Source of the DNA: Parcubacteria group bacterium
GTDB taxonomy: Bacteria; Patescibacteria; Paceibacteria; UBA9973; UBA2103
Length of the DNA: 64,000 nucleotides
NCBI GenBank assembly: GCA_028286605.1
Contig: JAQBRE010000002.1
Span: forward strand, 124,001 to 188,000
Direction: 5' to 3'
In this document: one piece after another, positions 32,974 through 41,947 of the stretch
How positions within the stretch are numbered: the stretch's first letter is position 1
Layout of the letters: every line of letters begins with the position of its first letter
Position numbers and translations under genes: made by a program
Notes under the pieces: model-generated
What the model was told of the DNA's origin: nothing
Database searches by the model: none
What the model saw: only the letters and a program-made list of their open reading frames with translations

Positions 32974-35847
32974 CTAGTGCGGCAATTTAGTAAGGAGTCC
33001 TTGCAACTCTGCAGTTAGTGCGTTGAGCAGGGCACTGATCGTTTTCTTCGCTTTGGCAGTGAGCGGTTTTGTTTTCGGCGTTGCGATTTTCTTCGTCGTA
33101 GTCGCCACCTTTTTCACGACAGGAACTTTAATAGGCTTGGGCGGAGTAAGTACTGATTTCGAATCATGGACACCTTTCGTGCGTATAACGAAGCTAGTTT
33201 TCGTTGAGCTAACAGAACTTGAACCGGAACTTGGAACCGGACTGGAAGTTTCTGTGCTCAGCACGTTTGATAGTGGGGTGACTTCAACAGACGCTGCGCT
33301 GCCATCGGTAGAAACATCAATCTCGCTCGGCGTAGCGGGGCCGACAGGAATATCTTCGAAGGTAGAGGTGTCGGTGATGGTGTCATCAATAAGATGCTGC
33401 ACATCAAGATCAACGGTGCCTGAATCATTGTTATCAAGCAACAGATGATACACGGCGCCGACGGGCATGAGCATGTATCCGGTGTCGCCGAATTGTCCCG
33501 CTTCGACATCCGGAATACCCTGCACGATCGTGCCATCAGGATTCAATATGGTTGTTTGTCCGACGTCGTTCTTAAGCGCTGCATGTACGGAACCATGCAG
33601 CGTAAAGAGCAATTTTTTTCGTGTACTGATATTTTCAGGCGGTGTCGTTGTTATCCCATCGGGCAGCAGGTCTTGCAGCGTACCAGTGAGAATATTCTGA
33701 ATGAGGTCCCGCAGTCCGCGCATTTCCAATAGATTTGAATGAACCGCGCCACCAAGTGGCTGGAGCGCAATCTTACTCGTGAGATTTATCCAGTATCGTT
33801 TTACATTTTCAGCGATCGGCATCATGAGTGCGCTTGGAATGGTAACGGTGTTGTCGCCATCTTCTACGAATTCTGGACGATAGCGCGGCACGTAGCCTCC
33901 TGGTGCAGATGCTTTTGCAGCTTCGTAATATTCGATACCTGAAAGCGTGTCAGCGCCCCAGCCAGCAACTTGATACACCTGCACTTGTGGCGGAGGAACC
34001 CAAGTATCAAGCTCTGCGTGCATCTCGTTCGCTGAACCGAGCAAGTTCGCGTTCAATATATTCGGCGTTGTAAGGTCCGCCGGTGCGGGTTTGGTGCGCC
34101 CTCCGTCTTGATTGGTCGCGAACTCTGTCTGCTCGTTTTCATTCTGAATGATAAAGCCATAGTTGTTGCGCTCTTTCGCGAATAGATGGTCAGCAGCGAA
34201 TGCAACGATAGGATGCAATGCATCTTTCACATCGTTGAAATACGTAAAGGAGGGAAGCAGGTCGTATGCCATCGGCATGTTTTCTGCGAGCGTTCGCGAA
34301 GTCGCTCGCGACGCATTCGATGCGCATAGCGAACCGAACACTTCCCATGCAGCGCACCAGTCTGCAGGAAGAGCTGAGCCGTATCCGTGGAGTGCACCGG
34401 CAAGGGCCTGGGGCGTGCCGCTTTGCGGCACGCCCACGAAGATCAGCGTATCAATCAGCGCAGCCGTATCTGCGTTACCAAGTTTCTGCATAAGTTTCTT
34501 CGCTACCAAGCCGCCATTCGAGTGCGCGATGATCGTCACCTTGCCTGTTTTAGAGGTTGCCGCGAGCGCACGCAGCGTTTGCTCTATATAAGGAGTGTCT
34601 GTGGCTTCTCCATAATCGATACGTTCGCCGTGTTGCATGCCTTTGTCTACGAGGTCTTCAAGCGAAAGACGCCAGTCGTATGCGACCGATTTCCAATCGG
34701 TAATGGTGCCGGCATCTTTCAAACCATTCATCTGGTCTTCGAAGGAGCGGTAGAACTTGAACGGACCGACTGCATCGATCGTGTCGCCCTCTTTCGTGTA
34801 CACATCGTGGATACTTTTACCGTTCGTCTCAAGAGTGAGCTCAGTGAGATCTGTGTCTGATGATGGATCCCAAAGCTTACGTTCGACGCAATCCGTGACG
34901 GAAGGATCGCAATTATTCGTCGGCTCGTAGAGCCGGCTTCCTTCGATGCCTGGAAGGAACAGTACGTTCGACACAGCCCCTGAAGTACTTTTCGCACTCA
35001 CTGTTTTTGGAATACGCACTAATGGACTCATAGCCGTCGTGCTATTTCCTGCCCCGTCTATCACCGTAGCGGTCAGCTTTATAAAGGCTGCATCGGGAAG
35101 ATGGAATTCCGTATTGCGATCGAGCCAAATCTGTATAGGATCATCGGTGAATACTCCGACGCCTAAATCAGCGAGTGCCGTTCCGGCGTTTCTTGGTTTG
35201 AATGAACCGAGCACAGGAAACGCTGTGCCGTCTGCGGCATATAAGGTGTAGTTCACATCATTCACGAATGCCTTCGATGCACTGGGATCTATCACGCCGG
35301 ATACGAGCATGAAATCTTCAAGCGCTGGTGTCGTGGTGGTATTCACGAAGGAGAGGGAATCGATACTGAATGTCGGTGGCGTATTGTCGAGACGGACATT
35401 CATACTTTCGTTCGAGCTTCTGCCAAGTGCGTCCGTAGCCGTAACAACTATATTTGCAGCACCTTCGGCATGCGTAGTAATGGTGACCTCGTTCGTGAGG
35501 TACATCTTATGCAGGGCATCGCGCACAAAGAAGAGCGGCAGTGGTACTGGCTGGCTCACGCCGAGTTCGGAAAGGTCTGCCATTACGCTTGTGATCGGCG
35601 CATCGTCTGCAACCTCAAGGGAAATAGTCATGTGGTCACCAGCTTTAAATGCATCCTGCGCATTGCCGCCGAGCGAGGTTACATACCACGTTGGATAGGA
35701 AGCATTCATGCTCGTGATGAACGGGTCGCCCGCAGCGGGCGGTGGGTCATCTGCTCGCACCGGCAAGCCGATTCCCCATAAGAATAAGGACAGAAGCAGC
35801 AAGAATGATAATGGAATGCGCCCGAGTGAGAGTAGGTTTGTGTTCAT
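32974..35847 (-). CDS. Large secreted LCAT-like alpha/beta-hydrolase
   Basis: 957 residues. Signal peptide (about 1-32), two Ig/cadherin-like domains (about 40-280), then an alpha/beta-hydrolase resembling lecithin:cholesterol acyltransferase. It has an oxyanion region LPGIEGSRLYE (298-308), nucleophile S443 in AHSNGG, Asp in DGDNTVTIPSA (about D665) and His in AVHSNLLEMRG (H703). The C-terminus (about 860-957) is Ser/Pro/Lys-rich, with KKVATTTKK-type repeats. Likely an extracellular lipase/acyltransferase that could act on host lipids (inference). TAAAGT lies 8 bases before the ATG. Confidence 0.82.
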   Translation of the reverse strand: MNTNLLSLGRIPLSFLLLLSLFLWGIGLPVRADDPPPAAGDPFITSMNASYPTWYVTSLGGNAQDAFKAGDHMTISLEVADDAPITSVMADLSELGVSQPVPLPLFFVRDALHKMYLTNEVTITTHAEGAANIVVTATDALGRSSNESMNVRLDNTPPTFSIDSLSFVNTTTTPALEDFMLVSGVIDPSASKAFVNDVNYTLYAADGTAFPVLGSFKPRNAGTALADLGVGVFTDDPIQIWLDRNTEFHLPDAAFIKLTATVIDGAGNSTTAMSPLVRIPKTVSAKSTSGAVSNVLFLPGIEGSRLYEPTNNCDPSVTDCVERKLWDPSSDTDLTELTLETNGKSIHDVYTKEGDTIDAVGPFKFYRSFEDQMNGLKDAGTITDWKSVAYDWRLSLEDLVDKGMQHGERIDYGEATDTPYIEQTLRALAATSKTGKVTIIAHSNGGLVAKKLMQKLGNADTAALIDTLIFVGVPQSGTPQALAGALHGYGSALPADWCAAWEVFGSLCASNASRATSRTLAENMPMAYDLLPSFTYFNDVKDALHPIVAFAADHLFAKERNNYGFIIQNENEQTEFATNQDGGRTKPAPADLTTPNILNANLLGSANEMHAELDTWVPPPQVQVYQVAGWGADTLSGIEYYEAAKASAPGGYVPRYRPEFVEDGDNTVTIPSALMMPIAENVKRYWINLTSKIALQPLGGAVHSNLLEMRGLRDLIQNILTGTLQDLLPDGITTTPPENISTRKKLLFTLHGSVHAALKNDVGQTTILNPDGTIVQGIPDVEAGQFGDTGYMLMPVGAVYHLLLDNNDSGTVDLDVQHLIDDTITDTSTFEDIPVGPATPSEIDVSTDGSAASVEVTPLSNVLSTETSSPVPSSGSSSVSSTKTSFVIRTKGVHDSKSVLTPPKPIKVPVVKKVATTTKKIATPKTKPLTAKAKKTISALLNALTAELQGLLTKLPH

Positions 35848-35920
35848 ACTCCGGTACTTTACCTAAAAGGTGATAGGAGACCTTTAAAGACTTCCTAAAG
35901 TATTCCTGAAGACGGTTTGC

Positions 35921-35983
35921 TTGCATAAATGAGCCTGTTCTTATATAGTCTTCCTATCCCGCAGCGCGGGTTTTTCATTCCAA
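35921..35983 (+). promoter_or_regulatory. rpsL promoter and hairpin-T5 leader
   Basis: TTGCAT (35921-35926), 17-bp spacer, TATAGT (35944-35949). The expected RNA begins at a hairpin CCCGC-AGC-GCGGG (35958-35970) followed by TTTTTC, then ATG at 35984. No Shine-Dalgarno. Confidence 0.75.
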
Positions 35984-36394
35984 ATGGCTACCCTAAATCA
36001 GCTCACCAAGAAGGCACGCAAGCCTGTCGCCCGCAAAACGAAAGTTGTGGCTCTTGGTCGTGGTTTCAACGCGCTCAAGAATCGCCCTACGTTCTACCCC
36101 GCTCCGTTCAAGCGCGGCGTATGCACCAAGGTGACCACCAAGACTCCTCGCAAGCCTAACTCTGCTATCCGTAAGATTGCTCGCGTGCGCCTTACCAACG
36201 GTATGGAAGTTACGGCCTACATCCCAGGCGAGGGTCACAACCTTCAGGAGCACTCGGTGGTCATGCTTCGCGGTGGCCGTGTGAAGGACATCGGCGTGCA
36301 GTACACGATCGTTCGCGGCCGTCTTGATACCGCTGGTATCGACAAGCGTCGCCGTGGCCGTTCTCGTTATGGTGCTAAGAAGCCGAAGGCTTAA
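35984..36394 (+). CDS. rpsL: Ribosomal protein S12
   Basis: 136 residues (Escherichia coli 124). Decoding-centre protein. It has a 13-residue insertion before KRGVCT, as in Firmicutes. The loop TTTPKKPNSALRK reads TKTPRKPNSAIRK: Arg56 replaces the Lys known as K43 in Mycobacterium tuberculosis, where K43R gives streptomycin resistance. The second loop RVKDLPGV is RVKDIGV, one residue shorter and without the Pro. S7 follows 21 bases after the stop. Confidence 0.97.
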   Translation: MATLNQLTKKARKPVARKTKVVALGRGFNALKNRPTFYPAPFKRGVCTKVTTKTPRKPNSAIRKIARVRLTNGMEVTAYIPGEGHNLQEHSVVMLRGGRVKDIGVQYTIVRGRLDTAGIDKRRRGRSRYGAKKPKA

Positions 36395-36415
36395 GTTTTT
36401 ACGTAATCTACTACT

Positions 36416-36880
36416 ATGCGCCAGCCCCTAAAAAACAAGCATCCACGCCGCCCGGACCTCGAGTACGGTTCTGAAGCTATTTCTCGCTTCATCAATACCG
36501 TCATGTGGGACGGAAAGAAGGATACTGCTCGTGCCGTCGTGTACGAGGCACTTAACAAAATTAAGGCTCAGGACCTCGATCCTCTCGAGACCTTCGAGAC
36601 TGCTATCCGCAATGTTTCGCCGCTCATGGAAGTCCGTTCTCGCCGTGTGGGTGGTGCTAACTACCAGGTTCCTCGCGAAGTTCCCCAGCAGCGCCGCGTA
36701 TCGCTCGCATACCGATGGCTCATCAATGCGGCTCGCGCTAAGAAGGGAAAGCCTATGGCAGACAAGCTCGCTGACGAGATCCTCCTCGCGGTAAAGAACG
36801 AAGGTTCAGCTATCAAGAAGAAGGACGACATGCATCGCATGGCAGACGCCAACAAGGCATTCGCTCACTTCGCTTGGTAA
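36416..36880 (+). CDS. rpsG: Ribosomal protein S7
   Basis: 154 residues (Escherichia coli K-12 179, other strains 156). It nucleates the 30S head by binding the 3' domain of 16S rRNA. RRVGGANYQVPREVPQQRR and the C-terminal DMHRMADANKAFAHFAW are diagnostic. Second gene of the rpsL unit; fusA is not co-transcribed, because a terminator and a minus-strand gene intervene. Confidence 0.97.
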   Translation: MRQPLKNKHPRRPDLEYGSEAISRFINTVMWDGKKDTARAVVYEALNKIKAQDLDPLETFETAIRNVSPLMEVRSRRVGGANYQVPREVPQQRRVSLAYRWLINAARAKKGKPMADKLADEILLAVKNEGSAIKKKDDMHRMADANKAFAHFAW

Positions 36881-36896
36881 TTTCAAAAGGATAGAT

Positions 36897-36938
36897 AAAA
36901 GAAAAGCGGCGCCTGTTCTGGGCGTCGCTTCTTTTTTG
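36897..36938. terminator. Bidirectional terminator after rpsG
   Basis: Stem AAAGCGGCGCC/GGGCGTCGCTT with A-rich left and CTTTTTT right flank; serves rpsG and the converging hypothetical gene. Confidence 0.82.
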
Positions 36939-36951
36939 TTCTTGCTGTGAG

Positions 36952-37203
36952 CTATCGCCTGACGATAGCGCCGCGTTTGCCGAATGCTTCGATAATTTTG
37001 CGTGATTGTTCCGGTGTCTCTGGTTTTTTCTGCCAGTACACATCAACTCCATCATGGATGTATATCAGCAGTATGCTGCAGACCGTCAGACCCGTCTTAA
37101 ATTCCTTAGATTCAGGCGGTGGCAAGCTATGCGGAACCCGCATAAAACTATATTGACCTAAAAGATCCCCGTAGCCAGTCAGTTCTTCCGCTGATTCAGT
37201 CAT
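36952..37203 (-). CDS. Hypothetical protein (83 aa)
   Basis: Not recognised. A hydrophobic stretch (GLTVCSILLIYIHDGVDVYW) and a basic C-terminus (SRKIIEAFGKRGAIVRR). ATG 37203 is preceded by GGGGAAGAG (Shine-Dalgarno); the frame is open further upstream to 37296, but that part would overlap the fusA promoter. It splits rpsL-rpsG from fusA. Confidence 0.6.
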   Translation of the reverse strand: MTESAEELTGYGDLLGQYSFMRVPHSLPPPESKEFKTGLTVCSILLIYIHDGVDVYWQKKPETPEQSRKIIEAFGKRGAIVRR

Positions 37204-37278
37204 CACTCTTCCCCGGTTACTTCCAGCGGAAGAGTACCACCAGAGTAAGCACGTGAGAAGAGGGTATATCAATGATTC

Positions 37279-37355
37279 TTGCCTTTTCGTCTCCAAAAAC
37301 GTATCTTATAGCTAACGGGCCTCCGGGCTTTTTCATTTATTACCTACCTATTTAT
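37279..37355 (+). promoter_or_regulatory. fusA promoter and leader
   Basis: TTGCCT (37279-37284), 17-bp spacer, TATCTT (37302-37307). The leader starts with a weak GC hairpin (GGGCCTCCGGGC, about 37317-37330) and a T5 run, then ATG at 37356 with no Shine-Dalgarno. Confidence 0.65.
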
Positions 37356-39503
37356 ATGAATCGCGATTATCCATTGGAAAAAGTGCGCAACTTCGGCATC
37401 GTAGCTCACGTGGACGCGGGCAAGACCACCACGTCTGAGCGCGTGCTCTTCTACACGGGCTCCCAGCACAAGATCGGAGAAGTGCATGACGGCGGCACCA
37501 CGACCGACTGGATGGAACAGGAGCGTGAGCGCGGTATCACCATTACCTCAGCTGCTATCACCTGTTTCTGGACTCGTACCGATCAGCCGGACAAGAAGGA
37601 TCTTTCCAAGAAATATCGCTTCAACGTGATCGACACGCCAGGACACATCGACTTCACCGCAGAAGTGAAGCGCTCTATGCGCGTGCTCGACGGCGCGATC
37701 GTCGTATTCGATGGCGTTGCAGGTGTTGAACCGCAGTCCGAAACGAACTGGCGCTATGCAGACGAAGCAGGAGTGCCGCGCGTCTGTTTCATCAACAAGC
37801 TGGACCGCACCGGCGCATCATTCGAGGATTCCTATAAGTCCATTCTTGAACGCCTTTCAAAGAAAGCAGTCCGTGCACAGATTCCTATGGGTGCAGAAGG
37901 CGACTTTGAAGGCGTCGTAGATCTCCTTTCTATGAAAGCGTTCACCTTCACGGGCAACATGGGTGAGGATGTTATCGAGGGAGAGATTCCTGCACAGTAT
38001 CTTGATGAGGCTAAGAAGTATCACGCTGATCTCGTTGAGCGTATCGTCGAGAACGACGAAGCGCAGATGCAGGCATACCTCGAAGGAAACGAGCCATCAC
38101 TCGAAGAGCTCAAGAAGACGCTTCGAAAGGCAGTTATCGCAAACGAGATTTTCCCGGTATACACGGGATCAGCTCTTAAGAATAAGGGTGTGCAGCTCGT
38201 ACTCGACGCCGTCGTTGATTACCTTCCTTCACCGCTCGACCTCCCACCAGTTACGGGTATCAACCCTAAAACGGATGAGCCGGTTCAGCGCCAGCCATCA
38301 GACGACGAGCCATTCACCGCGCTCGCCTTCAAGCTTCAGACTGATCCGTTCGTCGGCGCACTGACCTTCTTCCGCGTATATGCAGGAACGGTTTCTGCAG
38401 GTTCGTACATTTATAACGCGAACACTGGAACGAAAGAGCGCATCGGTCGCATCGTCCGTCTTCAGGCAGACAAGCGTGAAGAAGTAGAGAAAGTATTCAC
38501 CGGAGAGATCGCTGCATTCGTCGGTCTTAAGGATACGAAGACGTCGCATACGCTTTGCGATGAAGCACACCCGATCATTCTCGAGCAGATCGTCTTCCCT
38601 GAGCCAGTGGTTTCACTTCGCATCGAGCCGAAGACGAAAGCAGACCAGGAAAAGATGGGTATGGCGCTCAAGAAGCTTTCGGATGAAGATCCTACGTTCA
38701 AGATCACCTCTGATGAGGAAACATCCGAGACGATCATCGCAGGTATGGGCGAGCTTCACCTTGAAATCCTTGTGGATCGCATGCAGCGCGAGTTCAATGT
38801 CGGCGCGAACGTGGGTAAGCCGCAGGTGGCATATCGCGAGACCATCATGGGTACTGCTGATGTAGACAACAAGTACATCAAGCAGACAGGTGGAAAGGGT
38901 CAGTACGGCCACGTCAAGATTCGCGTCAAGCATCTTGAGCCGGTTGATCCTGAAGCGAAGGTTTCGAAGAACGTTACGCGTGAAGATCATTTCGAGTTCA
39001 TCAACAACATCAAGGGAGGTGTTATTCCGCAGGAATACATTCCGGCAGTGGAGAAGGGAATTCGCGAGTCACTCCATCGCGGTATCCTTGCCGGCTATCC
39101 TATCGTCGATATCTCGGTAGACCTCTACGATGGTTCGTATCATGACGTGGACTCTTCGGAAATCGCGTTCAAGATCGCTGCGTCGCAGGCATTCCAGGAG
39201 GCAGCGCTTAAGGCGAAGCCGGTTATCCTCGAACCTATCATGCGCGTTGAGGTCGTCGTGCCTGAGCAGTTTATGGGTGATATCACCGGTAACCTCTCAG
39301 GAAAGCGCGGCGCTATCGAAGGTATGGAAGAACGCGGCATGAACAAAGTGGTGAACGCGAAGGTTCCGCTTTCGGAAATGTTCGGCTACACCACGACGCT
39401 TCGTTCCATGACGGAAGGTCGCGGTTCTATGACTATGGAATTCGATCACTACGAAGTCGTGCCAAATAACGTGGCGCAGGACATCATCGCGAGCCGCAAG
39501 TAA
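37356..39503 (+). CDS. fusA: Elongation factor G
   Basis: 715 residues (Escherichia coli 704). GTPase that drives ribosomal translocation. G motifs are intact: AHVDAGKTTTSE, DTPGHIDF, NKLDRTG; domain IV RETIMGTADVDNKYIKQTGGKGQYG and the C-terminal FGYTTTLRSMTEGRGSMTMEF follow. Start at MNRDYPL is chosen; an earlier in-frame ATG lies inside the promoter. Single-gene unit with its own terminator. Confidence 0.97.
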   Translation: MNRDYPLEKVRNFGIVAHVDAGKTTTSERVLFYTGSQHKIGEVHDGGTTTDWMEQERERGITITSAAITCFWTRTDQPDKKDLSKKYRFNVIDTPGHIDFTAEVKRSMRVLDGAIVVFDGVAGVEPQSETNWRYADEAGVPRVCFINKLDRTGASFEDSYKSILERLSKKAVRAQIPMGAEGDFEGVVDLLSMKAFTFTGNMGEDVIEGEIPAQYLDEAKKYHADLVERIVENDEAQMQAYLEGNEPSLEELKKTLRKAVIANEIFPVYTGSALKNKGVQLVLDAVVDYLPSPLDLPPVTGINPKTDEPVQRQPSDDEPFTALAFKLQTDPFVGALTFFRVYAGTVSAGSYIYNANTGTKERIGRIVRLQADKREEVEKVFTGEIAAFVGLKDTKTSHTLCDEAHPIILEQIVFPEPVVSLRIEPKTKADQEKMGMALKKLSDEDPTFKITSDEETSETIIAGMGELHLEILVDRMQREFNVGANVGKPQVAYRETIMGTADVDNKYIKQTGGKGQYGHVKIRVKHLEPVDPEAKVSKNVTREDHFEFINNIKGGVIPQEYIPAVEKGIRESLHRGILAGYPIVDISVDLYDGSYHDVDSSEIAFKIAASQAFQEAALKAKPVILEPIMRVEVVVPEQFMGDITGNLSGKRGAIEGMEERGMNKVVNAKVPLSEMFGYTTTLRSMTEGRGSMTMEFDHYEVVPNNVAQDIIASRK

Positions 39504-39519
39504 TTTCTCATAAAGAGAA

Positions 39520-39558
39520 AAAGGAAAAGCCCGCACCCCTGGTGCGGGCTTTTCCTTT
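39520..39558 (+). terminator. Terminator after fusA
   Basis: An 18-bp perfect stem (39520-39537 / 39541-39558) with CCT loop, flanked by AAAGGAAAAG and CTTTTCCTTT. Confidence 0.9.
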
Positions 39559-39599
39559 CATGCTACGATGCGGCCAGGAATGTACAGGGGAGATGCGTA

Positions 39600-39866
39600 A
39601 TGACGACCTATTCCTTCGAGACGATAACTACGGCCCAGGCACTGGCATTGGGTTTGCCAGGAAATGACGTCATGGTGTTCGCAGATACACGGGTTGAAGG
39701 ATCCAATCTTAAAATTCAGGACTTCACGGGAGGAGGGAATGACATAATTTCCTGCACGAAACCGGATCAATATCCTTCGGAACGCCCGGGCCGTCATCAA
39801 AAGATGCCACAGGGTGGCAAGGGAAGTTTCAAGCATCAGACTCATAAGCGAGTCAGGTGGCGCTAG
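39600..39866 (+). CDS. Small hypothetical protein (88 aa)
   Basis: Not recognised. N-terminal half is acidic and structured-looking (TTAQALALGLPGNDVMVFAD); the C-terminal 25 residues are basic (RPGRHQKMPQGGKGSFKHQT) and may bind RNA or DNA. Shine-Dalgarno GGGGAGA is 7 bases from the ATG, and the gene has its own terminator. Confidence 0.65.
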   Translation: MTTYSFETITTAQALALGLPGNDVMVFADTRVEGSNLKIQDFTGGGNDIISCTKPDQYPSERPGRHQKMPQGGKGSFKHQTHKRVRWR

Positions 39867-39874
39867 AAATGCGC

Positions 39875-39905
39875 GAAGGGCGGCTCTGCGAGCCGCCCTT
39901 CTTCT
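39875..39905 (+). terminator. Terminator after the 88-aa gene
   Basis: A 12-bp stem GAAGGGCGGCTC/GAGCCGCCCTTC with TGC loop, then TTCTATA. Confidence 0.78.
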
Positions 39906-39926
39906 ATACCCAACCAACTCCCTATA

Positions 39927-39949
39927 GTGCGTGACGCACACGCTATACT
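39927..39949 (+). promoter_or_regulatory. Pilin promoter with inverted repeat
   Basis: TATACT (39944-39949) is 7 bases before the pilin ATG. A perfect inverted repeat GTGCG-TGA-CGCAC (39927-39939) sits just upstream of the -10, a possible operator. Confidence 0.45.
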
Positions 39950-39956
39950 TCATGAT

Positions 39957-40517
39957 ATGAACATGCGAGTACGTGGCTTTACTCTCATAGAGCTCCTCGT
40001 CGTCATCGCGATAATCGGTACGCTTTCTTCCATCGTCCTTTCTGCACTCAGTACATCGCGCGATAAGGGTCGTGACGCGGCTATAAAACAGGATTTATCT
40101 CAAATGGTTACTGTTAATGAGCTAGGGCGCCTTGATGGCAATGCGGGTGTCGCTCAATATGGCTATGCCTGTTCAACGACACCAAGTACGTATAGCGGTG
40201 GTGGCTCTTTATTTCAAGCCGCATATGCACAAAGCGACAAACAGATAGGGTCGGCAATGTGTGCCATCGCATGGGAACCTTCAGTACCTCCGCCATTGCC
40301 ACAAGCTATTCCAGGGGGCCCCTTTCTATATCAAATTGTTACCGCTGGAACTTTGTCACGATCTGCTACGGGTATCTCTAGTCCAGCTAGTACCCTAACC
40401 TCTACGTGGGCAGCATCAGTACGGCTCTCTACCGGACAGTATTTCTGTGTTGATCAGACAAACATGGCCACGATTACGCCGGCCCTGACGGTTGGTGCAA
40501 GCGATTTTAATTGTTAA
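39957..40517 (+). CDS. Type IV pilin (major-pilin-like)
   Basis: 186 residues. A very short basic leader MNMRVRG precedes the class III pilin helix FTLIELLVVIAIIGTLSSIV, with cleavage after Gly and Glu at +5. The rest is a globular head with two Cys pairs suggesting a D-region disulfide (CSTT...MCAIAW; YFCVDQ...DFNC). It is far from the other pilus genes and may be the main pilus subunit. The start is set by the -10 box 7 bases upstream. Confidence 0.9.
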   Translation: MNMRVRGFTLIELLVVIAIIGTLSSIVLSALSTSRDKGRDAAIKQDLSQMVTVNELGRLDGNAGVAQYGYACSTTPSTYSGGGSLFQAAYAQSDKQIGSAMCAIAWEPSVPPPLPQAIPGGPFLYQIVTAGTLSRSATGISSPASTLTSTWAASVRLSTGQYFCVDQTNMATITPALTVGASDFNC

Positions 40518-40520
40518 GTC

Positions 40521-40725
40521 TTGACCATTCACTGAGCCTCCGGTAGTTTATATATAACGCGAGATCGGCGCTCTTTTCGATATTCCTCTCCATAACGGGG
40601 CAGGGGTGGCTGGAAGGCGCTGCGCGGGTAATCGCCGGAGCCTTGGTCGCCTGTCTGCCTTTTGTAAGGCACAGGCAGGCGCGGTGGCAACATTATTTTT
40701 AGCCTACCAGTAACTTACAAATTCT
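40521..40725 (+). promoter_or_regulatory. tuf promoter and long structured 5' leader
   Basis: TTGACC (40521-40526), 17-bp spacer, TAGTTT (40544-40549), then about 170 bases before the tuf ATG. The leader has a GGCG...CGCC stem (about 40614-40636) and a long imperfect hairpin at 40648-40681 (CGCCTGTCTGCCTT pairing with AAGGCACAGGCAGGCG). No reading frame of note. No known riboswitch is recognised; a regulatory leader is possible. Confidence 0.55.
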
Positions 40726-41928
40726 ATGGCAGCAGCAGAATTCGATCGCAGCAAGCCGCACATGAACGTAGGTACCATCGGTCACGTTGACCATGGAAAG
40801 ACTACGCTCACGGCGGCTATCCTCAATGTGCTCAACCTGAACAAGGCAGCAGGCTACACCGCCCGCGCTGAAGCAGTTGATGCAATTGACAACGCACCGG
40901 AAGAGAAGGCCCGCGGTATTACTATCGCCCTTCACCACTCCGAGTACGAGTCTCCAAACCGTCACTACGCGCACATCGATGCACCAGGTCACGCGGACTA
41001 CATCAAGAACATGATTACAGGAGCTGCCCAGATGGACGGCGCCGTACTCGTGGTTGCTGCAACTGACGGCGCGATGCCGCAGACACGCGAGCACATCCTC
41101 CTTGCCAAGCAGGTCGGTGTGCCCCGTCTTATCGTCTTCCTCAACAAGGTAGATATGGTTGATGATCAGGACATGGTGGACCTCGTTGAAGAGGAAATCC
41201 GTGAAATCCTCGAGAAGCAGGGCTTCTCGAAGGACACTCCGTTCATCAAGGGCTCGGGTCTCAAGGCTCTCGAAGCTACTTCAGCTGAGGACCCATGGGC
41301 TCTCAAGGTGAAGGAGCTCGTGGACACTATGGACACGTACTTCCCTCAGCCAGAGCGTGATCTCGACAAGCCGTTCCTTATGCCTATCGAGGACATCTTC
41401 TCGATCGAAGGTCGCGGAACGGTTATCACAGGCCGCATCGAGCGCGGAATCATCAAGGTCGGTGAGGAAGTTGAAATCGTCGGCCTCCAGCCTACGGCTA
41501 AGACTACCGTTACCGGTATCGAGATGTTCAACAAGCAGCTTCAGCAGGGTGAGGCAGGCGACAACGCAGGTATCCTCCTTCGTGGTACGAAGAAGGAAGA
41601 CGTGCACCGTGGTCAGGTTCTCGCGAAGACTGGTTCAGTAACGCCGCACACCGAATTCGAAGCAGAGGTATACATCCTCTCTAAGGACGAAGGTGGCCGT
41701 CACACGCCGTTCTTCACGGGCTACAAGCCTCAGTTCTACGTCCGTACGACGGACGTAACCGGCGAGGTAACTCTTCCGGAAGGAAAGGAAATGGTCATGC
41801 CAGGTGACACCGTTACCTTCAAGGTAAAGCTCACTGCACCTATCGCACTCGAGGACAACACTCGTTTCTCGGTTCGTGAAGGCGGCAAGACCGTCGGTGC
41901 CGGCGTGGTTACGAAGATCGTCGCGTAA
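40726..41928 (+). CDS. tuf: Elongation factor Tu
   Basis: 400 residues (Escherichia coli 394). GTPase that brings aminoacyl-tRNA to the ribosome. G motifs GHVDHGKTT, ARGITI, DAPGHADY, NKVDMVDD and GSGLKALE are present; the usual Cys of DCPGH is Ala. Domains 2 and 3 are complete to GKTVGAGVVTKIV. Co-transcribed with rpsJ, which starts 19 bases later. Confidence 0.97.
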   Translation: MAAAEFDRSKPHMNVGTIGHVDHGKTTLTAAILNVLNLNKAAGYTARAEAVDAIDNAPEEKARGITIALHHSEYESPNRHYAHIDAPGHADYIKNMITGAAQMDGAVLVVAATDGAMPQTREHILLAKQVGVPRLIVFLNKVDMVDDQDMVDLVEEEIREILEKQGFSKDTPFIKGSGLKALEATSAEDPWALKVKELVDTMDTYFPQPERDLDKPFLMPIEDIFSIEGRGTVITGRIERGIIKVGEEVEIVGLQPTAKTTVTGIEMFNKQLQQGEAGDNAGILLRGTKKEDVHRGQVLAKTGSVTPHTEFEAEVYILSKDEGGRHTPFFTGYKPQFYVRTTDVTGEVTLPEGKEMVMPGDTVTFKVKLTAPIALEDNTRFSVREGGKTVGAGVVTKIVA

Positions 41929-41947
41929 TAGCGCATAATGTACTCGT

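Noticed and set aside
39558..39953. Minus-strand 131-codon frame over the 88-aa gene and terminator
   Set aside because: Arg/Leu-rich antisense frame crossing a terminator; the plus-strand gene has a Shine-Dalgarno.
40557..40725. RNase P or SRP RNA in the tuf leader
   Set aside because: None of the conserved cores (GAGGAAAGTCC, GGAAG...AGCA) is present.
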